The notes: a model not told the origin generated them from the letters alone. A DNA stretch of 64,000 bases from Earliella scabrosa (GCA_022605405.1 JABYQQ010000001.1:3968001-4032000), one strand, 5' to 3'. Counted from the stretch's first letter, positions 50,623-62,175 are shown. Numbers and translations are program-made.

Positions 50623-51198
50623 GGTCGGTCGAAAGCAGAGTTGATGGGGCTCCCGCGACGTGGCCAGCCACGCGTGCCTCGGTGATCACCGCGGCATCTC
50701 GCGTGGCCGCCGCCCTGGCCGTGGGCGTCTCACTCGACACGCTCTCTCCCGACCAGTCCGGGTCAGATCGGTTGGAGAACTGGGCACGCAAAGTGCCGCA
50801 GCACTCCGGCGTTTCCGCATTTGGGACCTGGCTTGAGGCGCCTTTGTGACGGCGGGACGCCCAAACGTCATGACATCATTGAACGCCGTGCAATAGCGCC
50901 CGCTATGGTAGAGGACGCGCACCAGGGAAGCAACGTTCAGTAAGGCCGGAACGTTCCATCGGCCTGTCGTGCGTCCTCTACCTCTGTCTGAGTTTCACTT
51001 ATACCCAACACCCCAAGCTGGCTCAGCCCCCACTTCCTGCCTCCGTTCCTCATCTCAAGACCAACGTCCTACCTTGTCTCTCCCGCCTACCTTGTCTCTC
51101 CCCGGTTGCTAGTCTCCAACAGTGCGCGTTTCCCTTTCTTGAAGTGCGTACATTCCATGCTCTCATCCCGCTTGAGCTCGTTGACATTCTTCCACAGC
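50623..51198. promoter_or_regulatory. Divergent promoter between family copy C and the zinc-cluster gene
   Basis: This is 576 bp between opposite start codons. A CACTTATACCC element (about 50,997-51,007) followed by a long C/T-rich leader is placed as expected for the plus-strand gene. Confidence 0.5.
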
Positions 51199-53271
51199 AT
51201 GGCCAAGAGTTCCGAGTCTGGTGGGAAGAAGCGTCAGAAGGTCGTCCCGAAAGTTGTCATCAAAAAAGAAAAAGGTGTGAAGACTCAGCCCGCCCCCAAG
51301 AAGGCCCCGCCAAAGCGACCTGCAAGTCCGACCTCCAGCGACGAAGAGGAGAAGCCCAAGAAGAAGAAGTCAAAAACCAGCGCGAGCTCGAGCGTGGCCC
51401 CCGCCGCCAGCACACGCAGCAAGAAGACCGCGCCGCCAGCAGACGAGGACGAGGATGACACCACGTCCGAGTCCTCCGAGGCCCCGCCCCCCAAAAAGAA
51501 GAAGTCCACCACCGCTCCCAAGAAGTCCGCCCGCAAGAACGACGACGACGACGACCAAGAGTACGAGCAATCGGGCGAGGAGGAACGGCCGTGCAAGCCG
51601 AAGCCTCGAGCAGTGAAGAAGCCCAAGATCCCGTCCCCCGACGACGACGACGACGGTGAGGATGAAGAGGAGGTCCCGCCCAGCGAGGAGCCCGAGGCCG
51701 ACGACGACGAACCCGACGAGCCCGTCCCGCCCAAGAAAACTGGCAAGAAGAAGAAGAAGGTGAGCGTGGTTGTCGCCGAGGAGGATAGTGACGAGCCGGA
51801 GATTGTCGAGGTTCCCCCCCCGTCCAAGGGCAAGGGTAAGGCTCCGCAGAAGCGCGAAGCCTCGCCGGAGGGCGCGATGGACGTCGAGGAGACCGGGGCG
51901 CAGGATGCCGGTGGGGCGTCGGGATCGAAGGCGAGCGCGCGGTCGGAGACGGGTAAGCCGCCCGAGAAGGGTGTTGACACTGTCGAGGTTGAAGTGTTGT
52001 GGGATGCGGATAGGTACGAGGGTTCGGCCGCGCGCGCCCGCGCGGCGATGCTGGAGCGCCAGGCTCGGGATGCTTTGGACGCGAAGAGTCGGGAGATCAT
52101 GTGCGTGCAGTGCGCGGAGGCCCGCGAGAAGTGCGTCCAGCGTCGTAACACTGTAGGATGCGCGCGCTGCAACGCCAAAGGCATCGCGCGTTGCTCCTTC
52201 CGCGACCGTATGTTTTCCCTCTTCCTGCCGTCTTCCGTGCTGACCCTCTGACCACGCCGCGCCCAGAGGTGTACGCCCTCCCTGCTGATCATCGCGTGTC
52301 CGAGATCGTGGAGAACGTCGAGCGCAACTTGCATGTGCTCACCGGCCATGCCAAGTGGCTCGCGCAGCTCATGATCAGCCTCGACGAGCGCGTCAACGCC
52401 TTGAGCGGCACCATGGCGCAGGTCTTGCGCGTTCTGAATCCGGCGTCGGACTCCTCAACCGCCTTCAACCCCGGCCCCGCGCCCCAGCCGCCTTCCACCC
52501 CGGCTGGCTTCGGCCCTCCTAGTTTCTTCGGTGACCATCCCCGGGGCCCATCGGTAAGTCCGCGCCCTCTCCCTTGTGCGGGTTGCTGACCGGCGACTAC
52601 AGACCGCTCCGACGCCGACCGCCTCGGCCCCACGCCAGCCTCGCTCGTCTTTCCCGCTCGCGCCGGCCACGTTTCCACCGTCTCAGCACCAAGGAGCCGC
52701 CACGAGGCCTGAAGCTCCCTCTCCTCAAGCTGGGACGGCCTCTGCGCCTGGGGCGGCCCCGGCGTCCCCACCCATGTTCGATCCCGCCTCCTTCGGCGGA
52801 GCGCCCACCAGCTCCGGGCCGCCCGGGAGCGCGCCTTCCAACCCGCCGCCCGTGCCTTTCTGGGCGGCGCACCCGACCCCGGCTTCCGGCCAGCCGCTCG
52901 CGCCGCCCACTGCCTCTTTTGGAATGTTCGGCGGTAGCGGCAACTTCTTCGGCGGCGGCGTTTCGCAAGCGTTCCCTAGCACGCCTTTTCCCCCTTCGTT
53001 CGCCCCGGCTCCCACCACTACATCTCCGACTCCGGGCGCGTCTGGAAACACGCCTGCCCCCCTGCTTGGCCGACCTCAAGGACCCCGTCGAGGACCACCT
53101 GGCATCCGCGCGACTGAGTGGCGGGGCACTCAGGCCTCCAGCCACGAGGACGAAGGGTCCCACCAGCAGGTGCGTGCATCGTCCTCTACTGACAGGTCTG
53201 CCGCTTACCTACCTTCCTAGACTCAACCGTCCTCCGGCCAGCCGGGCCCGTCGGCCCCCGGTTCTGCTTAG
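51199..53271 (+). CDS. Highly charged nuclear-type protein with Zn2Cys6-like cluster
   Basis: Four exons (51199-52207, 52267-52553, 52603-53169, 53221-53271) give 637 residues in frame. Residues 1-270 alternate Lys-rich blocks (KKKKSK, KKTGKKKKK) with Asp/Glu runs and Ser/Pro, typical of chromatin-associated disordered regions. Around residues 305-335 lies the cysteine cluster CVQCAEAREKC, then GCARC and ARC, spacing CX2CX6CX8CX2CX7C, which fits a fungal binuclear zinc cluster. A coiled-coil-like helix follows (HRVSEIVENVERNLHVL and LDERVNALSGTMAQVL), as in dimerising Zn2Cys6 regulators, then a long Pro/Ala/Ser/Phe-Gly tail. The internal rather than N-terminal position of the cluster is unusual. 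It may be a DNA-binding factor of this accessory block; targets are unknown. Confidence 0.78.
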
Positions 53272-53811
53272 GGCCCGTCGTCGCCCGAATCGGTCTTGCC
53301 GTTCTGGTGCGGTCGTGGCCCTCGTATCGTTGTCGTGTCGTCGCTGTCGTCGTGTCGTCGTGTCGTCGTGTCGTCGTGTCGTCGTGTCGTCGTGTCGTCG
53401 TGTCGTTGTGTCGTCGTGGTGTCGTCGTCGCGCTCGCCGTTGTGACCCGCCTGTGTGCGGACATTACTATACCTCCTGTCGTTCCTTCATCCCGCGGCCA
53501 TGTACGCACTGTTAGTGTTGCTTTGACCAGCGTGTCTATGTCGCCCGTGGCGCATCCCGTCCTTTGTGTTGGCGTGTTCATGTAGCAGATGTACCAGCAT
53601 GTATGTTACACGCATTGATAGTCAATCCGACTTGTTACGCGTGTCATAATGATTGGGTCTGACTTACCAATTAGGCCGCCTCGGACTCTCGGCCCGCACG
53701 GAGTGACTGCCTTCAGCTTACCTCAACGTAGCGCCCAAGCCTTGAATTTTGCCAGCGGTATCCCCGCGCGCTACTCCCACCGGAACCCCCCAACCTCCCA
53801 TCGTGCACAGT
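53272..53811. other. Intergenic region with octamer microsatellite
   Basis: This is 540 bp. About nine copies of TCGTCGTG or near variants lie at roughly 53,338-53,430, in the 3'UTR zone of the zinc-cluster gene. No gene is supported. Confidence 0.6.
53338..53430. repeat. Octamer repeat (TCGTCGTG)n
   Basis: There are seven or more consecutive TCGTCGTG units with slight variants at both ends. An octamer period shifts the frame, so it is not coding. Confidence 0.9.
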
Positions 53812-54850
53812 ATGGTCTTGAAGCGACAATCTTCCCTGGGGCAGTCCAATGACTACGGCGCTCACAAACCGTCGAAAATTCCGCGCACGGAATTACCACA
53901 CAGTGAGCCACGTTGTTACCGGAGGCCGAGCGTGCTACTCACATCCCCATGCCTCATCAAGCCGCCGTTGACGGTATGCCGGTAGATGATCTTGGGGCCC
54001 AACAGCTCAAGCTAACTGGACCCCCGGCCAGTCAACCTGAGGGTGAGTCCACCAACCCTGTCGTCGTTGAGAAGAGCCTCACGTCGCCATGCCCGCTTTC
54101 ACAACCTGGCCACTGCTCGCAATAGACCAACCCACCCCGATCCCCATGGCAGTGGACGCTGGCTACGCTGACCGCCCGCCTGACAGCGCAGTCGCCGCGG
54201 CCGCAAACGCTCATGGCGAAAGCGGCCCAGCCTCCGGCGCGATCCATACAGAACCGCTGAAGTTGGAAGCAGCCCGCCGCGCCGGAGACCAGAACGCCAC
54301 CCCCAGCCTCTCCGCCACCTGCACAAACGGGGCCTATCGCCCTCCCAGCCAGCTGAACGAGGGGCGCGGAACACCGCCGTTGGACCAGAACGTGAGCCCC
54401 GCCCAGGAGCGCGGGAGCAGCCTGACCTCCAACGACGTCACGACGGGGGCTTCACCGGTGGACCGCCTAGAGACAACCGAAGGACGCAGCAGCACGGCGC
54501 ACGACCAGAGCGACCTGGACCAGCCCCCGGGGCTTAGCTCTAGGAGGGAGGATCATGAGGGCGTGACGCAGGGCCCGGGCGATGAGCTGGAGGAGGGCCT
54601 TGTAGGAGATTCCGACGTTGGCGAAGAAAGCTCGGACGGTGGAGACCCGGCGGATGACGATGAACCCCTCGATGAGACCGCGCCCGCCGGATGGTGGGGA
54701 GAGGACGCCTTTGAGCTCGGCGAATGGTGGTGTAGCGTGGAATCAGACCTCAAGGCTTGGTGCTCCGATGTTGACGCGTTGGATGTTGCGGTTGCCGGGC
54801 TGCGTTCGGACATTGCCCAACTGGAGAAGGAATTGGAGATAGCGGCGTAG
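53812..54850 (+). CDS. Acidic hypothetical protein, 298 residues
   Basis: Exons 53812-53902, 53962-54042 and 54126-54850 join with consistent phases. The protein begins MVLKRQSSLGQSNDYGAHKP, and short repeats of the type IPMAVD/AAVDGMPVDD occur near exon joins. The middle is polar and low in hydrophobics. The C-terminal 90 residues are strongly acidic (GDSDVGEESSDGGD, then DDDEPLDE), followed by a Trp-rich helix (WWGEDAFELGEWWCSVESD) and a closing coiled-coil-like helix. No known domain is recognised. Position between the zinc-cluster and TET/JBP genes and the same strand suggest that it belongs to the same accessory set. Confidence 0.65.
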
Positions 54851-54871
54851 CTTCCCCAATGTAAACGTTGC

Positions 54872-55233
54872 GCGAGGTCTTCACCCGCTCTAAACTGGAT
54901 GGGCAGTCTCGCGGACATGAAATCCTGCTGGCGACTGCCCGCGCGAGCGACGCGAAGTCAACCAGCTCCAGTGTTCGAGCGGGCTGGGTGGTGAGAACCC
55001 GGCCGGGGCCGAGCATGCGCGTGCGTTGTGGCAGTTCGGACTGGGGTGGATGGCGAGGTCTTCACCCGCTCTAGACTGGATGGGCAGTCTCGCGGACATG
55101 AAATCCTGCTGGCGACTGCCCGTGCGAGCGACGCGAAGTCAACCAGCTCCAGTGTTCGAGCGGGCTGGGTGGTGAGATCCCGGCCCGGGCCCAGCATGGG
55201 CGTGCGTTGTGGCAGTTCGGACTGGGCTGGATG
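54872..55233. repeat. Tandem duplication, 181-bp unit x2
   Basis: GAGGTCTTCACCCGCTCTA begins at 54,874 and again at 55,055 (181 bp apart). The two units agree at almost every base, differing at a handful of positions (for example AAACTGG/AGACTGG). The second unit ends CTGGGCTGGATGG. Confidence 0.92.
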
Positions 55234-55460
55234 GTGTAACCAAACCAGGGTGGGTGATATGTATGAGCTGAGATTGAAGAGCCTCACCCGTCCGCCCCGC
55301 TCCCTCGCTAGCCAACAGCTTGAGGCTGCACCTGTCACTCCATCGCCTCAAGGGTGAAATGTGCGCCCATGGCACAAGTAGAAGAGCCCACTCACCTGGA
55401 GGCTTGTCCATGAGAGGCGTCATGAACTCCAGAAGACGGCGCATTGGTGTGTGACCTAGG

Positions 55461-55885
55461 GCCACCTTCCTCGCGTCGGGCGTGGTTGGAACAATCCGCT
55501 GACCCTCCGCGAAGGTGCGCTTCGCCACGATGCTGGAACAGCACTCGCAGGTCCGCGAAGGGCTTGCGCCCCGTATCCGAAAGCAAGTAAAAAGAGGCAT
55601 ATGACCTGAGGTCACTTCCTCGCGTGGGGCGTGGTTGGAACAATCCGCTGACCCTCCGCGAAGGTGCGCTTCGCCACGATGCTGGAACAGCACTCGCAGG
55701 TCCGCGAAGGGCTTGCGCCCCGTATCCGAAAGCAAGTAAAAAGAGGCATATGACCTGAGGTCACTTCCTCGCGTGGGGCGTGGTTGGAACAATCCGCTGA
55801 CCCTCCGCGAAGGTGCGCTTCGCCACGATGCTGGAACAGCACTCGCAGGTCCGCGAAGGGCTGGCGCCCCGTGTCCAAGGTGTCG
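55461..55885. repeat. Tandem repeat, 149-bp unit x3
   Basis: CGTGGTTGGAACAATCCGCT begins at 55,481, 55,630 and 55,779 (149 bp apart). Units 2 and 3 are almost identical. Unit 1 differs at its start and unit 3 at its end. The 149-bp period is not a multiple of three, so the long minus-strand open frames here are repeat artefacts. Confidence 0.93.
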
Positions 55886-56146
55886 AAGGGCGTAAAGGCG
55901 ACATAGACCGCGCGAGAGAGAGTTGAGCTGGCGGACAGACACAAATGTCCCGCTTAGCAATTGACGCCCAGCGCGAGATGTCCCGGCTAGCAAGCGGTGG
56001 CGCCAGCTCATCGCCTTTGTACGCCGCGCGCGCTCCGAATCCTTACTCCCGCCTCCACCTCCCCGACGCCCACGCACTCCTCTGGTGCGTGCATGTGTCC
56101 CGCTACTATGTCTGCTTACCAATGACACCACTCACACAGGCCGACG
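55886..56146. promoter_or_regulatory. Upstream region of the TET/JBP-like gene
   Basis: This is 261 bp between the last 149-bp repeat and the ATG at 56147. It should include promoter and 5'UTR. A CCGACG stretch lies immediately before the ATG, and ACACAGG just upstream could be a splice acceptor for a 5'UTR intron. Confidence 0.4.
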
Positions 56147-57876
56147 ATGGCGCGAGTCCGGTCCCAGCGTCGCGCGGCTCCCGTGGTCTCCCAGTATCGA
56201 CTTCGCTCGCAAACCAGATTGCAGGCCGCTGCCGCACCAGACGCGGCGTTGCCTCGCGCCCCCCAGGAGCAAAGTGACCCTCAACAACACCCGGCGCCCT
56301 CGCGGTCTGCGGCGTCCACACCACTGCGCCCCCGCAAATCCACCCGACCCGCGAAGTCCACTGCAGCCTCCAAAACGACGCGCGCCCGCAAGCCCACCAG
56401 GGCGGGCAAGACCAGCTCAACCGCGGGCAAAAAAGGTCAGAAAGTCGCCGGGGAGGACAGTTCTTCCACACCGGTCTCTCTCCCCGAGAATCGCCCCTTG
56501 TCACCTCTGCGCGTTGGCCCCAATCCCAACCACAGCCGTTCAGCCGCTAAGCAAAGACGGCACTTCAACCTTACTGGCGACCTCGTGGATCGCCACGCCC
56601 GCACCCTCGATCACGACACCGCCGTAGACGAACTGAGCGATCTCAGCGACACCGAGTACGTGTGTTGCGTCGTCTTCCATTCGGTGTATCTCATGTAGTG
56701 ATACAGAAAAAGTTCGCGGTGGGGTCGCAGAACCGAGCCCACCAAGCTGAAGTTCATCCTGGGCGGGTTGAGCCGCCTGGCAGCGAACCACATTCGTCAA
56801 TCCCAGACCCGCTCTGCCACATGTGCGTACCGTCACCAGTCTGGCCATCCCGTGTTGACGGCTGGGATTCCAGATGTTTTGGAGCACTTCAACCTTCGGG
56901 AGGCTATCGACCGCGCTCAGGAGGACCCCAACAATGTCAAATGTGTTGAGACCCGCGTCACCCGCCTGCTGGGTGACAAGGGCCCCGAGCGTGTCATCTG
57001 CGCCGGAGGTTACCAGATACTCGTCCTAGTTCCCGGCGCGTTCAAGGACAAGAACTTGGTGAGCCAAGGCGACGCATTAACATGCATTGGACGCTGACTT
57101 CCCTTCCAGGAGGACTTGACCTCGTCTTGTTATCGCTACGGTGGCATGTGCGACTTGCGCACCGATCTGGCCAACGACAAGAAAGGGTCCTACAAAACGG
57201 GTGGCTCCCTCGTTGGCTCGGCGGTGTTAGCCACCACCTTCACCGCAATAGGGCATGGATGCAGCAAGGACCCGGTGAGTGGCTCTCCTGTAGCCACTAC
57301 CCCCGCTTATGCCGGTCGCAGATGACGCAGGCGGGGCCGAACGCCGGAATGCGCAAAACTAACGCCACATTCAACGCGGCGTGTGAGCTCCTCGAGAAGT
57401 TACAGGGGCCCACCAGCTACGTCATGAGCGCACTGCGCACGTTGGATCCCATCCAGTACGACCTGGTGCAGAAGGTCTATCAATTTCGGCAAGAGAACAT
57501 ACCCAGCGCACGCGCCTTGGCCAAGATCGACGCTGGTATGTTCTACGAGGGCCGGGAGATCCAGTTCAACCGGTATCCCTTGCCTCATTACGACAGCGGG
57601 GATCCCCACCTGGCTTGGGCGTTATCGCTCTACTTTGGGACGTTCGGCTCGTGCGTGATCAAGTTCCCTCAAATCGCCGTGGAGGTGACAGTGCGGCCGG
57701 GAGATTTTTGTGCGTGGCGAGGAAGAGATCTCGTCCATTGCGCGGAGACATGGGAGGAGGGCGAACGCTGCCTGCTTGTACACTTCACCCACAAGGCGTT
57801 GTGGGACGCGGCTGCAGTCACTTGTGATACCGGCAAGGCGGTGTGGCACACCCCGGACCGGCGGACGGTGAAGTAG
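56147..57876 (+). CDS. TET/JBP-family Fe(II)/2-oxoglutarate dioxygenase
   Basis: Exons 56147-56655, 56731-57058, 57110-57274 and 57322-57876 give 518 residues with exact phase agreement. The N-terminal 150 residues are basic and Ala/Thr/Lys/Arg/Pro-rich (KSTRPAKSTAASK, RKPTRAGK), resembling AT-hook or histone-H1-like DNA-binding tails. The C-terminal domain carries the metal-binding HxD in PLPHYDSGDPHLAWALSLYF (about 57,590), a glycine turn FGTFGSCVIKFPQ, the barrel segment VRPGDFCAWRGRDLVHC with the distal His, and GERCLLVHFTH with the 2-oxoglutarate-binding Arg. Fungal members of this family oxidise 5-methylcytosine. All predicted iron and co-substrate ligands are present. It faces the KDZ transposase gene tail to tail, 154 bp away. 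Confidence 0.82.
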
Positions 57877-58030
57877 TCCTTTGCGCACAGCTACCGTACC
57901 AACTACACCCCAATCGCATCCCATATTTTATCCCAGCTCCGTGCTGCCTGTCCCTTCTTTTCGCCGGGTGCCTTCAACTCGTAATGTTCCATCAATCGTC
58001 GTGGACTCTACACCGGCAACTTGAGTGACT

Positions 58031-61000
58031 TCAAGTAACAGTATGAAGCCCCTTACGTACCACTGCATACTCGATTGTCTCCATGGCCGGCAACAAGGAT
58101 TCCTGAGTCACCTTGAAGGCTTCCTGCCTAAGTGCATGCTTCTCGAGCTGGGCGGCCCGCTCAAGCTCATCCCGAATCTTCAGCCCATCTAGACTTTTGC
58201 TGATGTCCGCGCAGTGCGCCTCACGCGCCGCGACCACAGCTTCCCAGGTTCGGGTTGCCATAGATCGGAACATATCCGCCTTCTGGTGAGCGTAAGCTGT
58301 TGCACCGGGGCTGGCGTACTCCGGCGGGGCCTCGCTGGTCTTATCCCGCAGCGCGCCAGCAAACTCCAACCCCCGGCGGCATGCTCTGGCCTCCGCGTAC
58401 AGCAAATTCACCTCCTCGTTGGTGCGACACATATTCGCCCAGGATCTCGTCCAGCGCACACGGTCGGCTGGCAAACAGCGTTAGGTCTTGGAAGAGCGTG
58501 ATGGCTGGGGTGATACGCACTTTCCTCTATCCACGCCTTCTCACTCTCCTTTGAGCCTGAGGCCTGTGGCGGGGCCACATTAAAGATCCAGGAGTCTGTG
58601 TTCTGACTGTCCCCCAGTGTGCGCGCGCTCTGCAGACTGGACGGCTTCAGGTCGGCTTTCATGTTGATCACTCGAAGGGCGTCGGTGAGGGGCACGGCGA
58701 AGTCTGTCCCCTGGAGCAGCAGACGCAGGGCCACGAGTTTGCCGTAGTTTGCGTTATATTGCTTGGCGAACTCTCGCACGTTCACCACCTCCGCCTGAAC
58801 CTCCGCCTGCGCGGCGATGTTGTTGCGCGTGCCGTGGGCGTGCTGATCTTTCTGCTGGATCGTTGCTGCCTTCCTCCCTAATCCCTCGCGCAGCGCCGCT
58901 AGATAGTCGTAAGCCTTGCCTTCTCGTAGTTTGTACTCGGCAAACGCGAGGAGAGCCGTGTCCGTCTTCATGAGTGTGTCCTTGTCAAAGTCGGACGGCA
59001 TGAAGAGCGTCTCGACCTCCGGCCCGGAGTCCGCGAGGGGTGTCGGAGACTCTTCGGAAGAGTCGGCTACCTCGGCCAAGCCGGGTTCCTCGTCCTCTCC
59101 CAGGCCGTCTACTACCTCTTCTGGAATCTTGCCAGAGTAGACCTCTGGGAAGAACGTAACATGGTCAACGCGCCACTCATCTAAGCGGCGACGCAGAGAC
59201 CGGCGAGCCTTGACCAGACCAGCACAAGAGTCGGTAGTGGCACCGACGCCCTCCTGCGCGCGCAGATAGACGTCCACGCGCGCTCGAAGCTTAACTCTAC
59301 CGAGTGGATGGTCAGTTCCCATCCATGGATGACATATGCGAAACGGCTCACTGCTCCTCTTGGAGCTCCACGCCTTTCATTAAGAAGCGCATGTGGGACT
59401 CCTGCAATTCCGTCGACTTCACCAACTCAGAGCCGGCCGCTGAACGCCGACCGTCGGCCCGCACCCCAGCGACGCGGTTCATGTGTCGGGCTTTGAGGGT
59501 GGTAGCTGTGGTCATCAACTCCTTATAGGCCTTGCCAGCGCTGGGAACTGACTCGAAAACGGATGAGAAATACAGCAATGTCCACGGCATATGCACGTGC
59601 GTACCTTTGCTGTCGTCGAGGCGGAACACCCGCCTCGGGCGCTCTTTAGCTCGTTGAGCGTGGTTGCACGCGTTGGGCGCATCGATATCTGTCAGCCTCT
59701 GGGCCCACTGCCAACACAGTGCGGGTCCTGCCCGGGAGGACAACTTGACGAAATCAACCAATTGGTCTAGCTGCAGTGGCAGCTTCTCCTTGAGTTTGCG
59801 AGACAGATACTTGCCTGATGCACCGTCAAAACGGAAGCAACAGAACAATGTGCACGGGATCACTCACCCATGTTCTCGTTCTTCGTCCAGTTCCAAAAGC
59901 TGAAGAGGTCGTTCAGAGCGTCATGACGCCCGCCACCGTTCATCTCCCGCGTGCTTAGACCAGCTAGGTTGTGGACAGCCCATAGAATCTCCACACTCTC
60001 GCCGTTCGAGTGCCCAGCCCCGAGAGTGTAACATACAGCGTATTCGGTCTGACAGGAGTCCTTGTGAGCTAGCATGTGCATTTGAGGAAGGAGGACCTTC
60101 ATCTTCTGGATGATGTCGCGAAGATGAGGGGGCAGTTTGTACTTGTCCCACCGCGCTAGCAAGTTCTTGACATAGCTGCAGCCAACGTCGTACGTCAGGA
60201 GGAACTCATGGAGAGCTCGCGCACTCTCCAGTGCCCCGGATAACGCCAGGTCGAGCAGCATGAACCTGAACTGATAGGTTAGACACTGCTGTCCGTACAA
60301 CCCAAAAAAACGCACCGTTCTCCAGCGAGCATGTCCACCAATCCTTGGCACTGCACACATCCGTGACGGATGCATGTTACTGCCACCACGCCGGTGACGT
60401 CCAGGTAGCGGAATTTGCCCGGTTTCTGGGAGCGCGTGACCTTGAACCCGCTGCAAGTTTCCACCTGTGAAAGGCGCTGACTCGTGAAAGCCTCGAGCGT
60501 ACGGGTGAAACGCCCACTCACCACTTTCTCGGGGTTGTCCCGCGCATCTGCAGCGTGATTGTAACCGTGCAGCTTGGAGGCGTCGTTGAAGAAGCCGACG
60601 TGTCGCCCCAAGCTGTAGTCCGTCGGATCGTCCTTCTTGGACTTCTTCTGCAGACTGTGATTGCCATCGGCACCGAGAAAAATTCGGTAGATGTAGCTTG
60701 AAAGTAGTCAGCGCGCACACAACCGGCGGGCACCGTACCAACAAACCTCAATTTGGGAGGAACGTTCTGCCAGTCTGGAGGCAGGTTCACGCCGGGCCGG
60801 GGACATGTGAAGCAAGGCGTAACTATGATCCCTGGGGGTGAATCTGGGTACACCACGCCATGCGGGACGCCAGCCCGTTTTACCATCTGGAGATGACGCC
60901 ACATCCGGCTTGCCCAGAGGAATTCACGGTAACGGTCCTGCACGTGAGAAGGAGTGAGCCAGAATGATGCACATGGTGGAGGGCATGGAGCGCACCGTCA

Positions 61001-62007
61001 CCCCGCTGGCGCATGAGTTGTCCGTGCGCCGCTGTAGCTTGCGCACGTAGTCGTACGTGGACTTTTTGGACGTGAGGAAGTCGAGATGACAATCTGCGAG
61101 CACTTCAAAAGTGAACGCAGTGTCGGGCGCAATCAGAGTGGCTGGAAACAGCTCGGCGAGCAACAGCTGATCCAGAAGCTCCACGGGAGGGTAGCACTCA
61201 CACGGCACCACAAGACACTGGTGAATGCCGTTGACGTGGGTTATGACCATCTTGTGTGGTTTGAGGGCTCTGTCGTGCGAGGCAATGGTGGGACAGATGT
61301 CGCCGTCATGTCCAAGATACCGAATGAACCCCAGGCTGCTAAGATCCCGACGAACAAAGTAGCGCCCAGTCCACTCTTCAACCCAATGGTATGGCGCGTG
61401 ACGATGGACCGCGAGAAGACAAGGGAGGCAGAGGGGGAGACAATCACTGCACTCACGACAGCGGAATTGTGCAACTGCAGTCTCGCATCCCAAACATCTT
61501 CCAGGGATTCCTCGGTGGGACTCTGCCTCCAGCATTCTCTTGAGAAACCGAGGAAAGTGCGCCTCCCAAGCGGCCAAGCGCTGGGCGGCATTAGGCTGGA
61601 ATGTGCGGCCAGTGGGCAGACTTCGTGTGTTATAATGCTGGCGGACTTACCTGAGATACTTTCTTGGGTCTCGAGGACGGTGTGGACTGCTCGTCGGTGT
61701 GTGGGACGGTAGCGGACATGTCGGCTTCTTGTGGGCAATCTCTCGCGGGGTCCTCAGACTGCAGGAGCGAGGTCGTGTCGGGAGAGGTTGTAGGAGACTG
61801 CGCGGGGGGAAGGTCCGCCCCACATGCTGACTGGCCTGTCTTACGTCTTTTCGCATTGTCCATGTGTAAAACTGACTGGGCAAGAGAGAGACCCAACGCA
61901 GAGGGAACATAGTTGTCGACCTGGCCAATGACCGGGGCGCGCTGCGTCACCGGCCGGATGATGGGACCACCCCTTCTTTTGAGAGTGGTATTGCGGCCTC
62001 TCTTCAT
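58031..62007 (-). CDS. KDZ (Kyakuja-Dileera-Zisupton) transposase with CxC2 cysteine cluster
   Basis: About nine exons join without stop or frameshift into roughly 1,190 residues. Start ATG 62007 opens MKRGRNTTLKRRGG. The second exon holds the CxC2-type zinc cluster (CLGCETAVAQFRCRECSDC, then CLPCLLAVHRHAPYHWVEEW and LGHDGDICP). The catalytic core has a first Asp in FLGADGNHSLQKKSKKDD (about 60,670), a second in LTYDVGCSYVKN (about 60,200), a conserved LPQMHMLAHKDSCQ and the Glu in NGESVEILWAVHNLAG (about 60,000), ending STREMNGGGRHD and FSFWNW. The C-terminal third (59,300-58,031) is helical and acidic. The family consists of DNA cut-and-paste transposases abundant in agaricomycetes. I could not find terminal inverted repeats by eye. 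Reading-frame integrity suggests recent activity. Confidence 0.9.
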
Positions 62008-62175
62008 GGACCGACAATAGGCAATGACAGTGGCGAGGAGAAGGGTGGGGCTGGCGAACGCGGGAAGGAGGACTACGTAGCGCGGCGCACAAGGCAAGCC
62101 AGCGTGAAGGACGTTGCGCGGGCGCCTCGCGTAGTAGTCGTATAGATATTCACTGGTATTAACATGGCGGAAACA

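Noticed and set aside
40000..56000. Regularly spaced repeats considered as a CRISPR array
   Set aside because: Units are directly adjacent or contain related monomers without unique spacers, and the genome is eukaryotic.
55139..56131. 330-codon minus-strand ORF with repeated peptide blocks
   Set aside because: It is a by-product of the 149-bp and 181-bp repeats. Blocks appear in different frames and the sequence has no known domain.
57890..62175. Terminal inverted repeats of the KDZ element
   Set aside because: I compared the roughly 150 bp at each side of the transposase gene by eye and saw no convincing inverted match, so no element boundary is claimed.
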